Assembly: GCF_013373865.1 (NCBI RefSeq)
Contig: NC_050470.1
Location: 28,426,856 to 28,490,855, forward strand
Reading direction: 5' to 3'
DNA: 64,000 nucleotides
DNA from: Monomorium pharaonis
Lineage: Eukaryota; Arthropoda; Insecta; Hymenoptera; Formicidae
The notes under the pieces: generated by a model
Databases searched by the model: none
Told to the model about the DNA's origin: nothing
What the model saw: only the letters and a program-made list of their open reading frames with translations
Program-made: the position numbers and the translations under genes
Shown here: positions 12,601-25,200 of the stretch, piece after piece
Numbering within the stretch: the stretch's first letter is position 1
How the letters are laid out: each line of letters begins with the position of its first letter

Positions 12601-15600
12601 TAATCTTATATGTATCGATAAGTCACCCCATTTTAAAATAGAAACACAATAGGCCCAAAACTGTCGTTCTGTTAAGAGAGAAGAAAATTAAATTGTCTTA
12701 CTTTTTTTAAAAACGGGTTTTTCCAGAAAAATAAGTCAATGCGATATCGAGCAATAATGAATTAGCATATATCGGCCTCGCGATTGATCGAAGGTAGTCG
12801 CACTGATTTAATCTTCGTACTCTGCACCCCACACCGAACGATTGCGCGAGACGACGTGAGCTCGTCCATGTATTTTGAATGATATATTCTGAAGATCGTG
12901 AAGGTTATCTGGATGCGCACGTGGAGTCCTTCATCGACGCGACGAAGTCACGAGGATAATCGAGACGCGCGTGGCTCGTATCGATATTCCTCTTTCATTG
13001 ACCTGCGCTGAATCAAGCAAATGACGAAGAGAGAATCGTTACGTTCTCCATGTTCTGGATCAATGACCGAAGAAGTACAATCTCCGACTCTCACGAATAC
13101 GCATTTCGAGTGCATCGGCGTACACGCATGACGTTGCGCTATAAGAGAAACTTATCAAAGTGCGAAAAATTGAGATAGTCGCGTCTGAGTCGCAATTATT
13201 ATCACGTTGGATAAATCCAATGAGTTATATCGCACTTAATTACACAATTAATCGGTAAAACGGAAAGTTTTAAGAGAACCATGATCGGGCAGGTTTTAAT
13301 TTTTTGATCTCGAGTCTCGAGAAATAATTTATGTGAATAAGATAAAAAAAATTGCCAGAACGCGTCGCAAATATTTAATTTCATTAAATTCGTTGATATA
13401 TATACATTATAATTTTAGATATGTGAAATCTTCGAACTTTTTCAGAGATTTTATTACAAAGAGATGTTTTTTAGAGGGAAGAACAATTTTAAATAGCTGT
13501 AATACATTAAATGGCGAATTTTTACGTGTTTTTACGAAAAGAAAAGGGTATGATCATTTCGTCGCATATTGAAATATAAGTTCAACTCTACCGTTTTTGT
13601 AAGACTGTCGCTGACATCGCTTTACCGCAAAGTGCTAATTCCGTGGAAATTTCACGTTTGTAGACAACTACTCGAGTTTTGGCGAGTCTAAGCGACTTAT
13701 CACCCGTTGGAGACGGGCAGAGTCGTAAACTGAAACGAACAAGTTACATTCGTTCAAACGCGTAAAGAAAACGATTCCGTCTGCTATTGCATAAAGTGAT
13801 CTGACTAAATGGAATATCATAAATCAATTTTAGTTAGACAATCGGATTCCTAAAACTGTTTTTCTGTGTCCACGTGTCTTATTACTATGCAACACGTGAA
13901 GAACATATGAACACGCTTTGGCTATTTATATATATATATAATGTATATATATAACTGATATTGATACTAACCATTTTATATGATTCCAAGAGCCGATAAT
14001 ATAATTATTTTTATTAGAAATATCACTCTTTGTGCAAATTGTACGCCGACCATATGTGTAAATGCGGCTTCCCTTATTTAGATAAGATCCCAACATGAAC
14101 TGATTTAAAAATAAACACACGTCCAAATACGTTTAAAAGATTTTATTATATGTGAGCATAAAAATTTATCTCAACTTGTCACAACGCGAATATACATTTT
14201 TACTAAATTATTTAAAAGATCGATACTTTATTTATTATTTATTAAAGTTTATTTGTTAAGTTAAATAGAAATTTATATTGAATTTTATTGATTGTAAGTA
14301 TATTTATCCGCCGCATGTAATCATGGTAATATTACACTGGAATGTAACGCTTGCAACGCTAGTACACGTGTCTATTCTAGTATGTTAATCATTTAATTCT
14401 CAGTAGATTTTATGCATGATCTACTTATGATTATTATGATTATTCATGAATAATCTTTATGATTGATTTAATTAGACTTTGAACTTTAAATGTCTGTGAA
14501 CGCAAAACGAGCGCGACTATCAGCGGCAGGTATGAAACAGGTCGATAACCTGAGATGCGGGTTTATCGTGGCATAAAATTAAATCGAAGTACTGTCGAGA
14601 AAAGTTCATTGTTGAAAATCATCGATCGCCTCGATGACTTTGTTAGCGTTCTTTGCATGTTTAGGATGTTACGCTTCTCTTTGGAATGATACGCGGAAAT
14701 ACGATTGAATTATGTAAAGAATGTAAACGTCAAGAACATGAAAAACCGTTGTAATAGTTATATTATTAAGTAATTAATTAGAGTGATTTATCAAAATTTT
14801 CTACAAGTATCATGATGATTCCATTCTTTTGTCTTTTGTCATATTTATTATGACGATCAATGTGTAATTTTGCTCGTCAATTAATTACTGCACACAAAAT
14901 ATTAAATGTATTGGCATGTTAATAATTTTATAATATTTTCTTAGCGATATGCGAATTATTGGCCGGATAAGAGAATTCGATCTCCCCGTCTCAAACTTAC
15001 CGTTTGCGTAATTACGGGCCTCATTAAGTGTACGAATGTTGGGCGCGCGGGATGAATGCGTTCAAGATTGAGATGAATTAGGCTTACACGTAACGATCGT
15101 CGCGAATTATGACCGTCCGAAATCCCGACGGGCGACACGTCTGACCAAATGACCCCGGAGATTTGATAAGAGGAGGCAACGTCGGTGCAAAGTCATCGAT
15201 CGGCACAATTTGCGAATTATGATGCAAGCGGCCGATTATGAGACTGCCAGTTATTTCTTCGCGCGGCACGTAGGCATTCATTGCGAAGTGTAATCTGCGC
15301 AAGCTGGCCAGTCAAAATATATTCGCGTCAGCGTATCCATACGCGGAGTAATATTTTCAATCGGGATAAATTGCTTGTAACGACACTTGTTTCTTATTTA
15401 CCATCTATGTTGAATATGCGCGTTTTATCAAGCCGATTCTTCACTTTTTAATTACTTCGCTTCCTATTTGGTGCTTTAAGTAGTATATATTAAGGTAACA
15501 TTTATTAATAAATTTAATATGCATCTAATATATTCATCTATTATAATAATTAATATTTTACGACACAATTAATAACATGTTGTAATATATGTAACACTGT

Positions 15601-16430
15601 TTCTTTTTTTTAACTTTTACCTTTAATAATAAGATAAACAATTTATTTATTACTTAAATTATAATAAATATAGAAAAATTGTTTTTATTGTTGTTCCAAA
15701 AATTGTGTAGAGATTTTTTTATAAATTAAAAACAATTGTTATATAATTGAAATAAGATTACCATTATTATGTGATTGAGAAAGAAGGTTTATGTAATGCA
15801 TGTGTCGAATGATAAATCTGATCATTTTTAAATGAAAAAACATTTTCTCAGCATTTTTAAAACATTTTGTTTAGCGTAAACATCGCTGCAATAATTTTAT
15901 ATTTTTAATCAAATAAGAGACGGACAACACATAATTCAAAAGCTGAGATCTATCTATAAATTCATTAATGCAAAAAAATGCACCGTATAATGAATACATT
16001 TTAAAGAATAAAAAAAAATATTTATATTTACAGGGCTCCACATCTACAGTATACTCATCATATCTTTCGAACGAAGTAACGCATCAACGACGAGACGCAG
16101 CGCGTATCTGACAGCAGCGCAATTATACCACGTTTGTAAAACGCCGGCATTACCCCCACTGAGAAATCTTCAGAGAAGCTAATGTCTCAGGGCGCCCAAT
16201 CAATTAGGAGTAGTCAACCAGGGCGAAAACTTCTCAAAGGTTCATGGGTCCGCCCAACTACCACCACCTTCTATATGAACATAAGCAGTGGTCTTGTCCC
16301 CACCTCGCTTTGCCCCACCGAGAAACGTGCCCCCCTCCCCTCTCCTTCTCTCTCTCTCTCTTTTTGTCTTTCTCTCAGTTTCGTTCGGCCACCTCTCCAG
16401 TCAAGGGACTACTGTCAGGGGGATCTGATG
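9605..16430. other. Intergenic region upstream of CYP18A1
   Basis: No supported gene. There is a GC- and CpG-rich island at about 10270-11050 with overlapping open frames on both strands, probably composition-driven. AT-rich DNA follows from 11270 to 12750. A second moderately GC-rich block at about 12780-13140 contains two nuclear-receptor-like inverted repeats. Small GC-rich patches occur at 14950-15330. The rest is AT-rich. Some of this is likely the regulatory region of CYP18A1 (inference from position only). Confidence 0.5.
12992..13069. promoter_or_regulatory. Two ecdysone-response-element-like inverted repeats
   Basis: 12992-13004 reads CTTTCA-T-TGACCT and 13057-13069 reads GGATCA-A-TGACCG. 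Both match the IR1 layout (half-site, 1-nt spacer, inverted half-site) bound by EcR/USP, with one good half-site each and one to two deviations in the other. They lie about 3.9 kb upstream of the CYP18A1 start codon. CYP18A1 is known to be ecdysteroid-inducible, which gives the sites a plausible role. Such short sites also occur by chance. Confidence 0.3.
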
Positions 16431-16436
16431 AGCAAC

Positions 16437-16444
16437 TATATAAG
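16437..16444 (+). promoter_or_regulatory. Possible CYP18A1 TATA box
   Basis: TATATAAG lies about 520 bp upstream of the start codon, after a CT-rich stretch (about 16325-16400). A second candidate, TATAAAAA at 16743-16750, is nearer the ATG, and the sequence alone cannot decide between them. Downstream, the presumed leader carries a (GA)n run at 16820-16839, a GAGA-factor-type motif. It also carries a three-codon upstream ORF (ATG at 16877, stop ending at 16888). Confidence 0.35.
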
Positions 16445-16957
16445 ACAGGAAGGACGAGAAGGTGTATGCTAGTACATATTCAATCCTTCCGTGGCTCGCA
16501 CAGTTCACGACGTGGCGAGCGGCGACAAATTCGGCTGCGGTGACTGACGTTTCCTCTCTCTACATTTTCTCCTTTGCTTCTTGCAAACTACGTTTCCACA
16601 TTTTTCACCCCTTTCTTTGCCTTCCTGAATCGTGAATACAACTATTGAATAGAACCTTCTTTTCCCGCCCAGTTTTTTTAAATTCTTTTAAACTTTGCGG
16701 CGGGACATCATTTACTTATCTCGTAAGAGCAGCATCAGTAGATATAAAAACGTAGAGTCAAACGGACGTAGTAGCACTCCAGCAAACGAAACTGTGTCTT
16801 TTTCGTATCGAGAGGCTAAGAGAGAGAGAGAGAGAGAGAAAGAAAAACATACAGCTGAAGATTTCGTGCAATATACATGCAACAGTGATAACTACACAAA
16901 GACATTCGAAGACTTTAATATCACGGATCCTTGATTAATCGGCGATCCGTGATCAAG

Positions 16958-19900
16958 ATGTTCGAATTTCTGGGAGGAGTATGGGGGAGAACGGACACAA
17001 CCAATTATGATGTCTTCCGCACCTTTCTGATATTCATCAGTGTTCTTCTGGTGGTGAAATGGTTGAGATGTAACTGCACCTTACCATTACCACCCGGTCC
17101 ATGGGGATGGCCGATCGTAGGGTACTTACCCTACATCAAGGGCGCCGTGCACTTGCAGTATACAAAATTGGCTAAGAAATATGGTCCCATATTCAGTGTC
17201 AAGTTTGGCTCGCACCTGATCGTCGTTCTTAGCGATCATGAAATCATACGCGAGGCATTCAGACTTATGGACTACGCTGGCAGACCGCACACAGACTTCA
17301 TGAAAATTATCGATGGCTACGGTAAGTGTCAAGAAATTCCAATAATATATGTTTTATCTCGCGATTTTACCACGCTCTTGTATCACGGGCAGAGCGGGTT
17401 AAAGTACTTCGCGCGGGTTAAAGTACTCGCTCGTCTTTTGCACGATTTTACGGTTCATCGATTTTCTTGATAGTTCTTTGCTCTCGCTCGTGCCGTACAT
17501 TGGAATTGTTCTCAATGTCCATTGAAACCGAAACATTTTCGTCTGGTACGTTTGCTAAGTGAAACTAGCGGATATGATCGGGGAAACTTCACAGGTGATT
17601 TCTCTTCCGCGATCGTTTTATTTATCATACATTTTCCGAATCGTCGCGTTCCAATCGGTTATGACTGTAGGTTTTCACGATTGCTTCTCGGTCAATGCTA
17701 ATTTGTACTTTGAAGTGTTGTAATCAATTCGTTGTCAGACCGATACCGTAAAAACGAAACAAGTCCGCGGATATCACGCCGTATATACAAATGTTTCCCC
17801 GATTGAACATCGTATTCGTTATTGTTACAGGCATCGTCAATTCGGAGGGTACCTTCTGGAATGATCACAGGACGTTCCTCCTACGAATTTTTAGGGGACT
17901 TAACAAAGACACCGATGGCGGAATAAAAGCTATGGAGAAAACAGTCATGGTGAGTGTTGAATTTGGATAATAAGCATGTGTAATCTGTTGATTTATCTCA
18001 TATAACGGGTATTACATAATTTTTTTAAATTAAATTATAATACGTATTTAACCCTCCCTGATCACATGGGGTATACAGCACTCCAAGTAATTTTCAATTC
18101 TAATTTACGCGCTCTAAAACATTCAAACTAAACTTTTATTAGACTATTATTATATTTACTTATTCGCATTATTTTAATTATTTGGACATATCTTTAAACC
18201 TTTTAATAATGTATTAATATCAGTCAAAAGTTTAAACATTTAAAATAATTATAATAAAACCCCAAAAATGTCAGTGGAGGGGTGACACACTTTATGTGAT
18301 CGACTTGTAACAAAACCAAAGTGTGACTAGGGAGGGTTAAGTATGTCTCTCTTTATATGACTCTTTACATTAACCAGTAAAGGACGGGAGTTTTTTTTTA
18401 ATAAAAATTTGTAAAACTTTAGTTACAAGGATTTTTAGACTAATTATAAATCTACTATTGGAACTCTAAAATTAAAAATGGTGGATTCAATATAGTGAAT
18501 ATATAAAAATAATAAATTTTGATATATTTCAATCTGTAATTTTTATACTTTGCCTATAACTGTTTTTTATGTGTGATTCAAATTTGCAACTATTATTATT
18601 AAAAAATTTTAAATGGAAAAAAAAACAAGAAAAGAAAAGATGAAATTAGATATGTCAAGGTTCGATGATTCTGGTTATAACTATAAGTGATTTTTTGTTA
18701 CAAAGTAATATAGAAAGATATAGTTTTTAAATTTACTTTTTATCTGCCATTTTGAATTTTGCAATTCTAATTGTAGATATATTTTGCAACCCCAAAAAGT
18801 TATACGGACAAGATTTTAAAAGTGATCGAAAAATATAAATTTGTCACCTTTCTTTGTCATTTTAAATTTTAACCATTTGATAGCAAATTTATAATCAACA
18901 ACTTTGAAAACTTTTAGAAAATTGAGGCCTTGAAGATTAACTGAAAAACTGAAAAAAGTTTATTACTCTTGTCCGTCTATATTAGATTCGCCATTTTGTA
19001 TTTTAAAATTTGATAGCAAATTCGTGATTAACAACCTAAAAAATCCCTTGGTAGTAACTTCGTTATTAACTTTTAATGATTTTTGTTTCGAATGTTTTCA
19101 AATTAAAGTGATAATGTATCACCATATGGCATCGTCTATCCTTGGTTAAAAAAAGTGACATATAATGATATAAATTACATTATTTATAATTTGACAAAGA
19201 GAAATATGTAATACGTAAAAACTTCAAATTTTTCCTAAATTTATAATATTTTGTGCTTTAAAAATGTACAATATTTTCAAGACAAAATATAAAAATATTT
19301 TGTAAATGTTATATATGTATAATTGTTTTAAAGATAAATAAACAAATGAATTTCTAAAATAGTTATTTTTTAAATTGTAAATTTTTTAAATAAATAATAT
19401 TTTGATCTAGGACAACGTCAACACATTTCTTAAGAAATTGAAAAATCAAGAAGAAGCACCTATAAACATTTCACCCTATCTTGCTGTGTCGATCAGTAAT
19501 GTGATCTGTTCTCTCACAATGAGCGTGAACTTCGAAGATGATGATCCGACATTCAAGAGGTTTATGGATCTTATTGATGAGGGATTCCGTCTCTTTGCTC
19601 AATTGACGTATCCGACCTATATACCGCTGTTGCGCTTCTTCCCTTGGATTCATGGCACCCGAAATAAACTATTACAGAATCGTATTGAAATGGATCAATT
19701 CTTCCAACGAATTATTGATAATCACAAAAGAGATTTCGAGGAAGGACGTGACTTTCGCGATGTCGTCGATGCCTATATTCAAAAGAAAAATAATCCAATT
19801 TTTCACGGCAAAGATGAAGGTAAATGGAAATCAATTTTTTTTTATACACTATGCCAATTCTCGTCTTTCAATTATTATCAGCAATATTAATAACATATCA

Positions 19901-22224
19901 TATATTCATATAATTTAACAATTTATAATATAAATTCTATTTTAAACGGTTGATTGTTTTTATTTTTGCAGATCATCAAATGCGACAAATTATGGGTGAT
20001 CTCTTCTCAGCTGGTATGGAAACAGTAAAGACTACTTTGGAATGGTCAATGGTTTACATGTTGAATTACCCAAAACTGGCAAAGGAGGTGCAGGATGAGT
20101 TGGACCAGATCGTAGGAAGATCAAGATTGCCTTCAAAGGCAGATATGAATAATCTTCCAATCACCCACGCGACAATTTTAGAGATTATTCGCAGATCCAA
20201 TCTCGTACCGCTTGGAACTACACACGCTACCACACGGTAAATTCATCCTCAATTTATTATTTTTGTATGATCTTACTTCCTTGGAATATTTTCTTCGCGC
20301 CGTTTATTTCTTGTCCGCGTCACATAGTCGGTTCTTTCCCTTTCTATCCACGTAAGCTAAAAAGCAGATTTTACAACGGGTCCTCGCCTACCTTTTCAGC
20401 GGTTTTCCGCGTCCGGCATATCAGTACACTGAGAAAAATATCAGTTCTAATTAGAAAAATCTATTCAAATACTTTATCTGATTGATTTTTAACGGATCTG
20501 AGGCTATTCGATAAAATGTACTTTTTAATGAAATATGAATGGATAGTGAGACGTGATTTATTAGCCAACAGAAATATAAAAACAGGGTATTTTATCCGAT
20601 CAAGTTAAATGTCCGATCTAATGTACTGTATCTAATGAAATACAATTTATTCGTTCAGAAGTCTGATGAAATATATGCGTGCGTACATTTCGGTAGTTGC
20701 GTGCGCACCAGTAAACAATTGCGATTAGTCGTGCTGACAGTCGTACCGTTCAGCCGTGCACGAGCCTGTCTCTATTGTGTCGTTCATCGTCAAAGCAACA
20801 TGTGCATGAACAGCAGTATGATGCAGTATTGTATATTGTATATTGTGTGTTTTGTACTGTGTTATTCATCGACATTTAATGGAAAAATTTTGATTAGGAG
20901 TCAGGTTAGGTTTATTGATCGCATATTTTCTAATCGGAACTTTCTGATCGGACATTTTTGATCGGCCATCTTGGCCCTCATCTTTTTTTCGATTAAAGAG
21001 ATCGGGTTACCTGTTGAACAGATTTTTCAATCAATTTTAAACGAAATTTTCTCTCAGTGTACTTCGCGCACGCGCTCGCATTCGTTTTGGACGATTACTC
21101 GACGAGCAAAAGTGAAAGCACTTTGTGCGTGGCTCCTCTGTCTGCCCGACCGGGCTACTTTTTGAGTGCTTCCCCCTCCTTTCTTAGTTAAAAAGCCAAC
21201 GATCAATGACCCGTTTCTTGGTACGCAAAGTCTTCGAGTGAAGACAGGTAGCTTTCGGGAATACGCGTTAGGAATGATCCATACGAAAGTACAGCGAAAT
21301 AGCTGCCGTTAGAAACAGCGCGCGAAACGGCACGGTTTCACTTCTTCGCGAAGAAGGCCAGAAAGAGCGTGACGAGCGCACGTGCGTGCGTGTAAAGTCA
21401 CAAGTTGGTGTCTGATTTCATCAATAGATTAATATCCCGCGTTTGATGACTATTGAAATATGCGATTATCAAGCATTAAGCACAGCAATTAAACTTTAAG
21501 CGAAATCTTAAATTTACATGTATTATATTTCTTTTTTTATTACTACTAAAAATAAAGCGAGACAATTTTTATCAACGTGTGGTCATAAAAAGTATTCCGG
21601 TTTTCTTAAAGATTAACTATAATAACTGCATCATTGCTTAATTATCAATTGAAATTTGTTCTAAAAACATTGTCTAATTAATGTTGCAGGGATGTAACGT
21701 TAAATGGCTACAAGTTACCAGTCGGAACTCAAGTGATACCGCTGTTATACGCGGTACACATGGATCCATTACTTTGGGGCGACCCGGAAAATTTCCGGCC
21801 TCGCCGTTTCATCTCCGAAGAGGGTAAAGTTAAGCAGCCGGATTATTATATGCCCTTTGGAACTGGCAAACGATCCTGTCTGGGAAAGCAATTGGCAGAA
21901 ATGGAGATTTTCCTCTTCTTCAGCTCGCTAATGCACATGTACAACCTGAATCTGCCCAAGGGTGACTCAAAACCTAGCTTAGAAGGCAATGTAGGCGTCA
22001 CCATCTCGCCCAAAACGTTTAAGCTGTGCTTACAGTACAGAAGCTTAGACGAGACGGGCGACGATGAGGATGACAATGGCGGCAACAAAGAGCCCATCAT
22101 CGAGGAACCCACCTTACACCAGTCGGTTGACGACAAGGATGACAATGGCAACGAGGAGCCCGTCATCGAGGAACCTATCAAGGAGCTCATTGGGCAATAT
22201 CTGCGCAACATCGGAAGCCATTAA
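16958..22224 (+). CDS. CYP18A1: Cytochrome P450 CYP18A1, ecdysteroid 26-hydroxylase/oxidase
   Basis: Five exons join without a frame break: 16958-17321, 17831-17949, 19411-19819, 19972-20236 and 21690-22224 (563 aa). All introns are GT-AG (509, 1461, 152 and 1453 bp). I chose the ATG at 16958; the frame extends upstream only through non-ATG codons. The protein has an N-terminal membrane anchor (about residues 20-36), a proline hinge LPLPPGPWGWP (42-52), helix C WxxxR (W131, R135), I-helix AGMETV (311-316), K-helix ExxR (E368-R371), the FRPRRF meander (421-426) and haem loop FGTGKRSCLG with C449. The segments SNVICSL, LFSAGMET, TTHATTRDV and GNVGVTISP, and the terminal LRNIGSH, match the CYP18A1 family as I know it. 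This microsomal P450 oxidises C26 of 20-hydroxyecdysone and so inactivates the moulting hormone. An acidic repeated insert occupies about residues 510-548. The gene is convergent with CYP306A1. Confidence 0.95.
20423..21063. mobile_element. Inverted-repeat element(s) nested in CYP18A1 intron 4
   Basis: The outer ends AGTACACTGAGAAAAAT (20423) and ATTTTCTCTCAGTGTACT (ending 21063) are inverted copies. Inside lies a second inverted pair: CCGATCAAGTTAAATGTCC from 20596, and the complement of CCGATCAAAAATGTCC ending at 20965. This suggests either a ~370-bp element within a ~640-bp element, or one element with sub-terminal repeats. No transposase frame is present, and I see no clear target-site duplication. 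Confidence 0.55.
21200..21212. promoter_or_regulatory. EcRE-like inverted repeat in CYP18A1 intron 4
   Basis: CGATCA-A-TGACCC has an IR1 arrangement. The right half-site is a perfect inverted GGGTCA and the left half deviates in two bases. It lies outside the nested inverted-repeat element, in a GC-richer part of the intron. The position inside an ecdysteroid-induced gene is suggestive only. Confidence 0.25.
22060..22176 (+). repeat. In-frame acidic tandem repeat in the CYP18A1 coding sequence
   Basis: Unit 1 (22060-22110, residues 510-526, DDEDDNGGNKEPIIEEP) recurs as unit 2 (22129-22176, residues 533-548, DDKDDNGNEEPVIEEP), separated by TLHQSV. The DNA units are also very similar, which indicates a fairly recent duplication. 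The repeat is in frame and leaves the conserved C-terminus intact. Confidence 0.85.
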
Positions 22225-25200
22225 GTATTTTCATTAGAGCACGGGTACTGGTTCCTATCGTAGTAAGAGAGACCAAAAAAGAGAAAAACCATCGGGGTCC
22301 ATCAAATGCACGCTCCAAGAGGTAAACTTATTTAAATTATATATGTAAACTATTGGAGAATGGTTATGTTTAGTCTTCATAAAAATTTTTAATTTACAGT
22401 CAAATATTTGCGATAAGTTTTAAAATTATTAAATTAATTGAAAATTTTATAGATTTTACTGAGAGATTTTTAATATTTTTTAACATTTTAACAGAAACTA
22501 GAATTTTTTTCGAAAAATTATTAACGTAGTTATTCTCTAATATTTAAAATATATTTTAATTTGTAAGTTAATTCTTTAAAAAATTTAGTATTAGATTGTG
22601 GAAAGTTTTTCCGCACAAAACCTAAACTAAAATAATTTTAAATTTTTAATTACGCGTAAGTTATAACGAATTCGATTTTCTAGCAAATTAAACTAAGATA
22701 ATAAGATGTGAGTTTCTTGGACGTGCATTTAATACTCGGCATTTTCGACTAAGATCTGTTTCCAACGTAGATTAACCTTTTAATCTCGGTTTACTTGTTA
22801 TCTTATTACTTATATCTTGTTAACTTACTTGTTATCTTATTCTAGTTCCAAAAATTAGAAAAAGATAAAGAATAAGTTAAATCGAGCTTAAAGTTAATCT
22901 TCGTTGGTAGAAACGGGCCTAACTCTTTTAACTTTGATACGACGAGATATTATATGTGACCCCTATATTCCTAATTCATAAATTCATTTAAGAAAAGTAA
23001 AAAGGTTTGAACAAAGTTTTGGCACAAACTCGTTAAACTTTGATTTGTTAACATATACTGAAAAAAAGTTGTATTTTAAATTAAAAAATTTAAGTTTAAA
23101 TTTAATTTTTCAACTTGATTACATTTTTTTAGTTCAAGTATTTAAATACATAAGATATTTGAACTTTAATTCAAATATTTATTTTTATATATATATTTAA
23201 CTAAATATTTAAACTGAAAAAATTTAATAAAATTGAAAAATTTAGTCAAATTGGCAATTTTTTAAATATAAATAATGAATTAAATACAAAATCCTTTTGT
23301 GAATTATTTTTATATATTATATATCAACAATATGTATAGAATATATATAAAAAAATATTTTCAAGAAGTTATAATGTATTATATGAATCAAACTGCATCA
23401 CCTTTAGGTATATGTTATTTTGTAGTTTTGCAAATAGTTTTTTATCGTTAGTGTATAGTAAATAGATTATAAAAGGGTATTGTATTCAATTCATTTCTAT
23501 CTGTATATATATTAACAAATCAAAATTTAGCCATTTTTATTATATTTCAAATCTTTTCACTTTTCTCTCTTAAGTAAAATTAATTTATATTTTATTATTA
23601 GTAAAATTATTTTATCATTGTAGTAGAAACATTTGTTATAATTTTGCTTTTATCTCTTCAACGGTTATTATTAAGTTGTAAAAATCCAAGTTTTAAAATG
23701 ACGATTTTTATCATTTTGAAAGTGACAGAAAAATTAAAAAAGTCAGTTAGGTTTTAAATTCAGAATCCTTCGTTTTTCTCGCCTTACAGTAAGGCTGTCA
23801 CAATTATTCTGCTCGCTCTATACCTAATTGATCGTACGGTCCTAAATATCCTACAGTTTTTAATCTGCATGACTTTATCATAAGCATAGCTTTTGTTTAT
23901 CGTGCATACGAGAAAAAAAGATAGTCAATCGTGTAGTAACGCGAGTATCATCGAATTGCTAATTACGATACCGTTATCACAATTCCGTTAAAAATTCTAA
24001 ATAGTCATTTTACTGGCGTCGGGACCACAATAATAGTAGATAAGTTTTTTGCCGCGGAGGTAATTTCCTTATAAGACTAATTAGTTTAGTATCGATCAAA
24101 TGATCGAAATAAAGTAGTAGTAAGTCGTTCTCGGCTTAGAGTACAAAAAAAAGTCAAAATATCTTTGCCTATCGCCTCTTTCTCTTCCTTATTCTTTTTC
24201 TTCTTTTCTCTCATTTCATCTTGAATTCATTACTCCAATTTCTCGATCGTCAGTATTTATTACTTTACAAATGTTATTCCCTTTTTCACCCTTGCTTTTC
24301 TCCTCGTATTTATTCGCGCATATTCTAGATCGGCGAGATCGACGGGATTCCGATGTGTCTCGGACGATCTTCGATAGTGATTTTGCACCTAATGAATAAC
24401 GTTAATTCCGCTTTATTATGATAAATCATAACTCTTATTGGAATATCTTTATTAGAATTGTCAATCTATTATGTTTTAATTGTGTTAATAACTCCAAAAA
24501 CAAAATCCAAATCATAAACGCCGTTGACTCGCCATAGATCTCGCCATAGATAAACAAGGATATTTAATGCTCCTTTTTTATTTATAATAATAGTAATTCG
24601 ATTAATTAAGGTATATACGTATTATAGAAAGGCAGTAAGCGAGTGAGCGAGAAAGACGATAGTTGATTTGATCGTGCGTGAACATTAGCGTGAATTTATT
24701 GTATATGCGTTTGTAGTGTTTATTCTCTAAATCGGAATTAGTGAAATCTTACTAATTTATTTATAACTATGATTATCAGTGACTATTAAAAATCGAGATT
24801 TTTCATTGACAATCTTTCTTATTGATTCGTGAGCGACGGAAAGGTTAATTCTTCTCATCGAGAAAGATATTCTCATCGATTGGAAATTATCAGTACATTA
24901 CCAGTAAAAGACCATGCATATATTACTAACTGATATTATTATAAGTATAGCACTGAAATCAAATTGCTATCCATTGAATAAGTTCAGTGAATAATTCACT
25001 AATTACGATTTAGAAAATATGAGCTTGGTCGACAAATCACGTGCCGTTTGACAAGAAAATGCGAGACTGCTCTTGCACCCGAAACTGCTCACGCCAATAT
25101 CGCGGTATCATTGACTTCTCTAGCGACTTTTCTAACGGTGCAGACAGCGCCGGCATCGATTGATCCGACAAGGATTGGTCGAACAAGCCAGGCCTGTGAG

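Noticed and set aside
16931..16957. Upstream extension of the CYP18A1 frame
   Set aside because: It starts at TTG, not ATG. The ATG at 16958 gives the expected membrane-anchor N-terminus.
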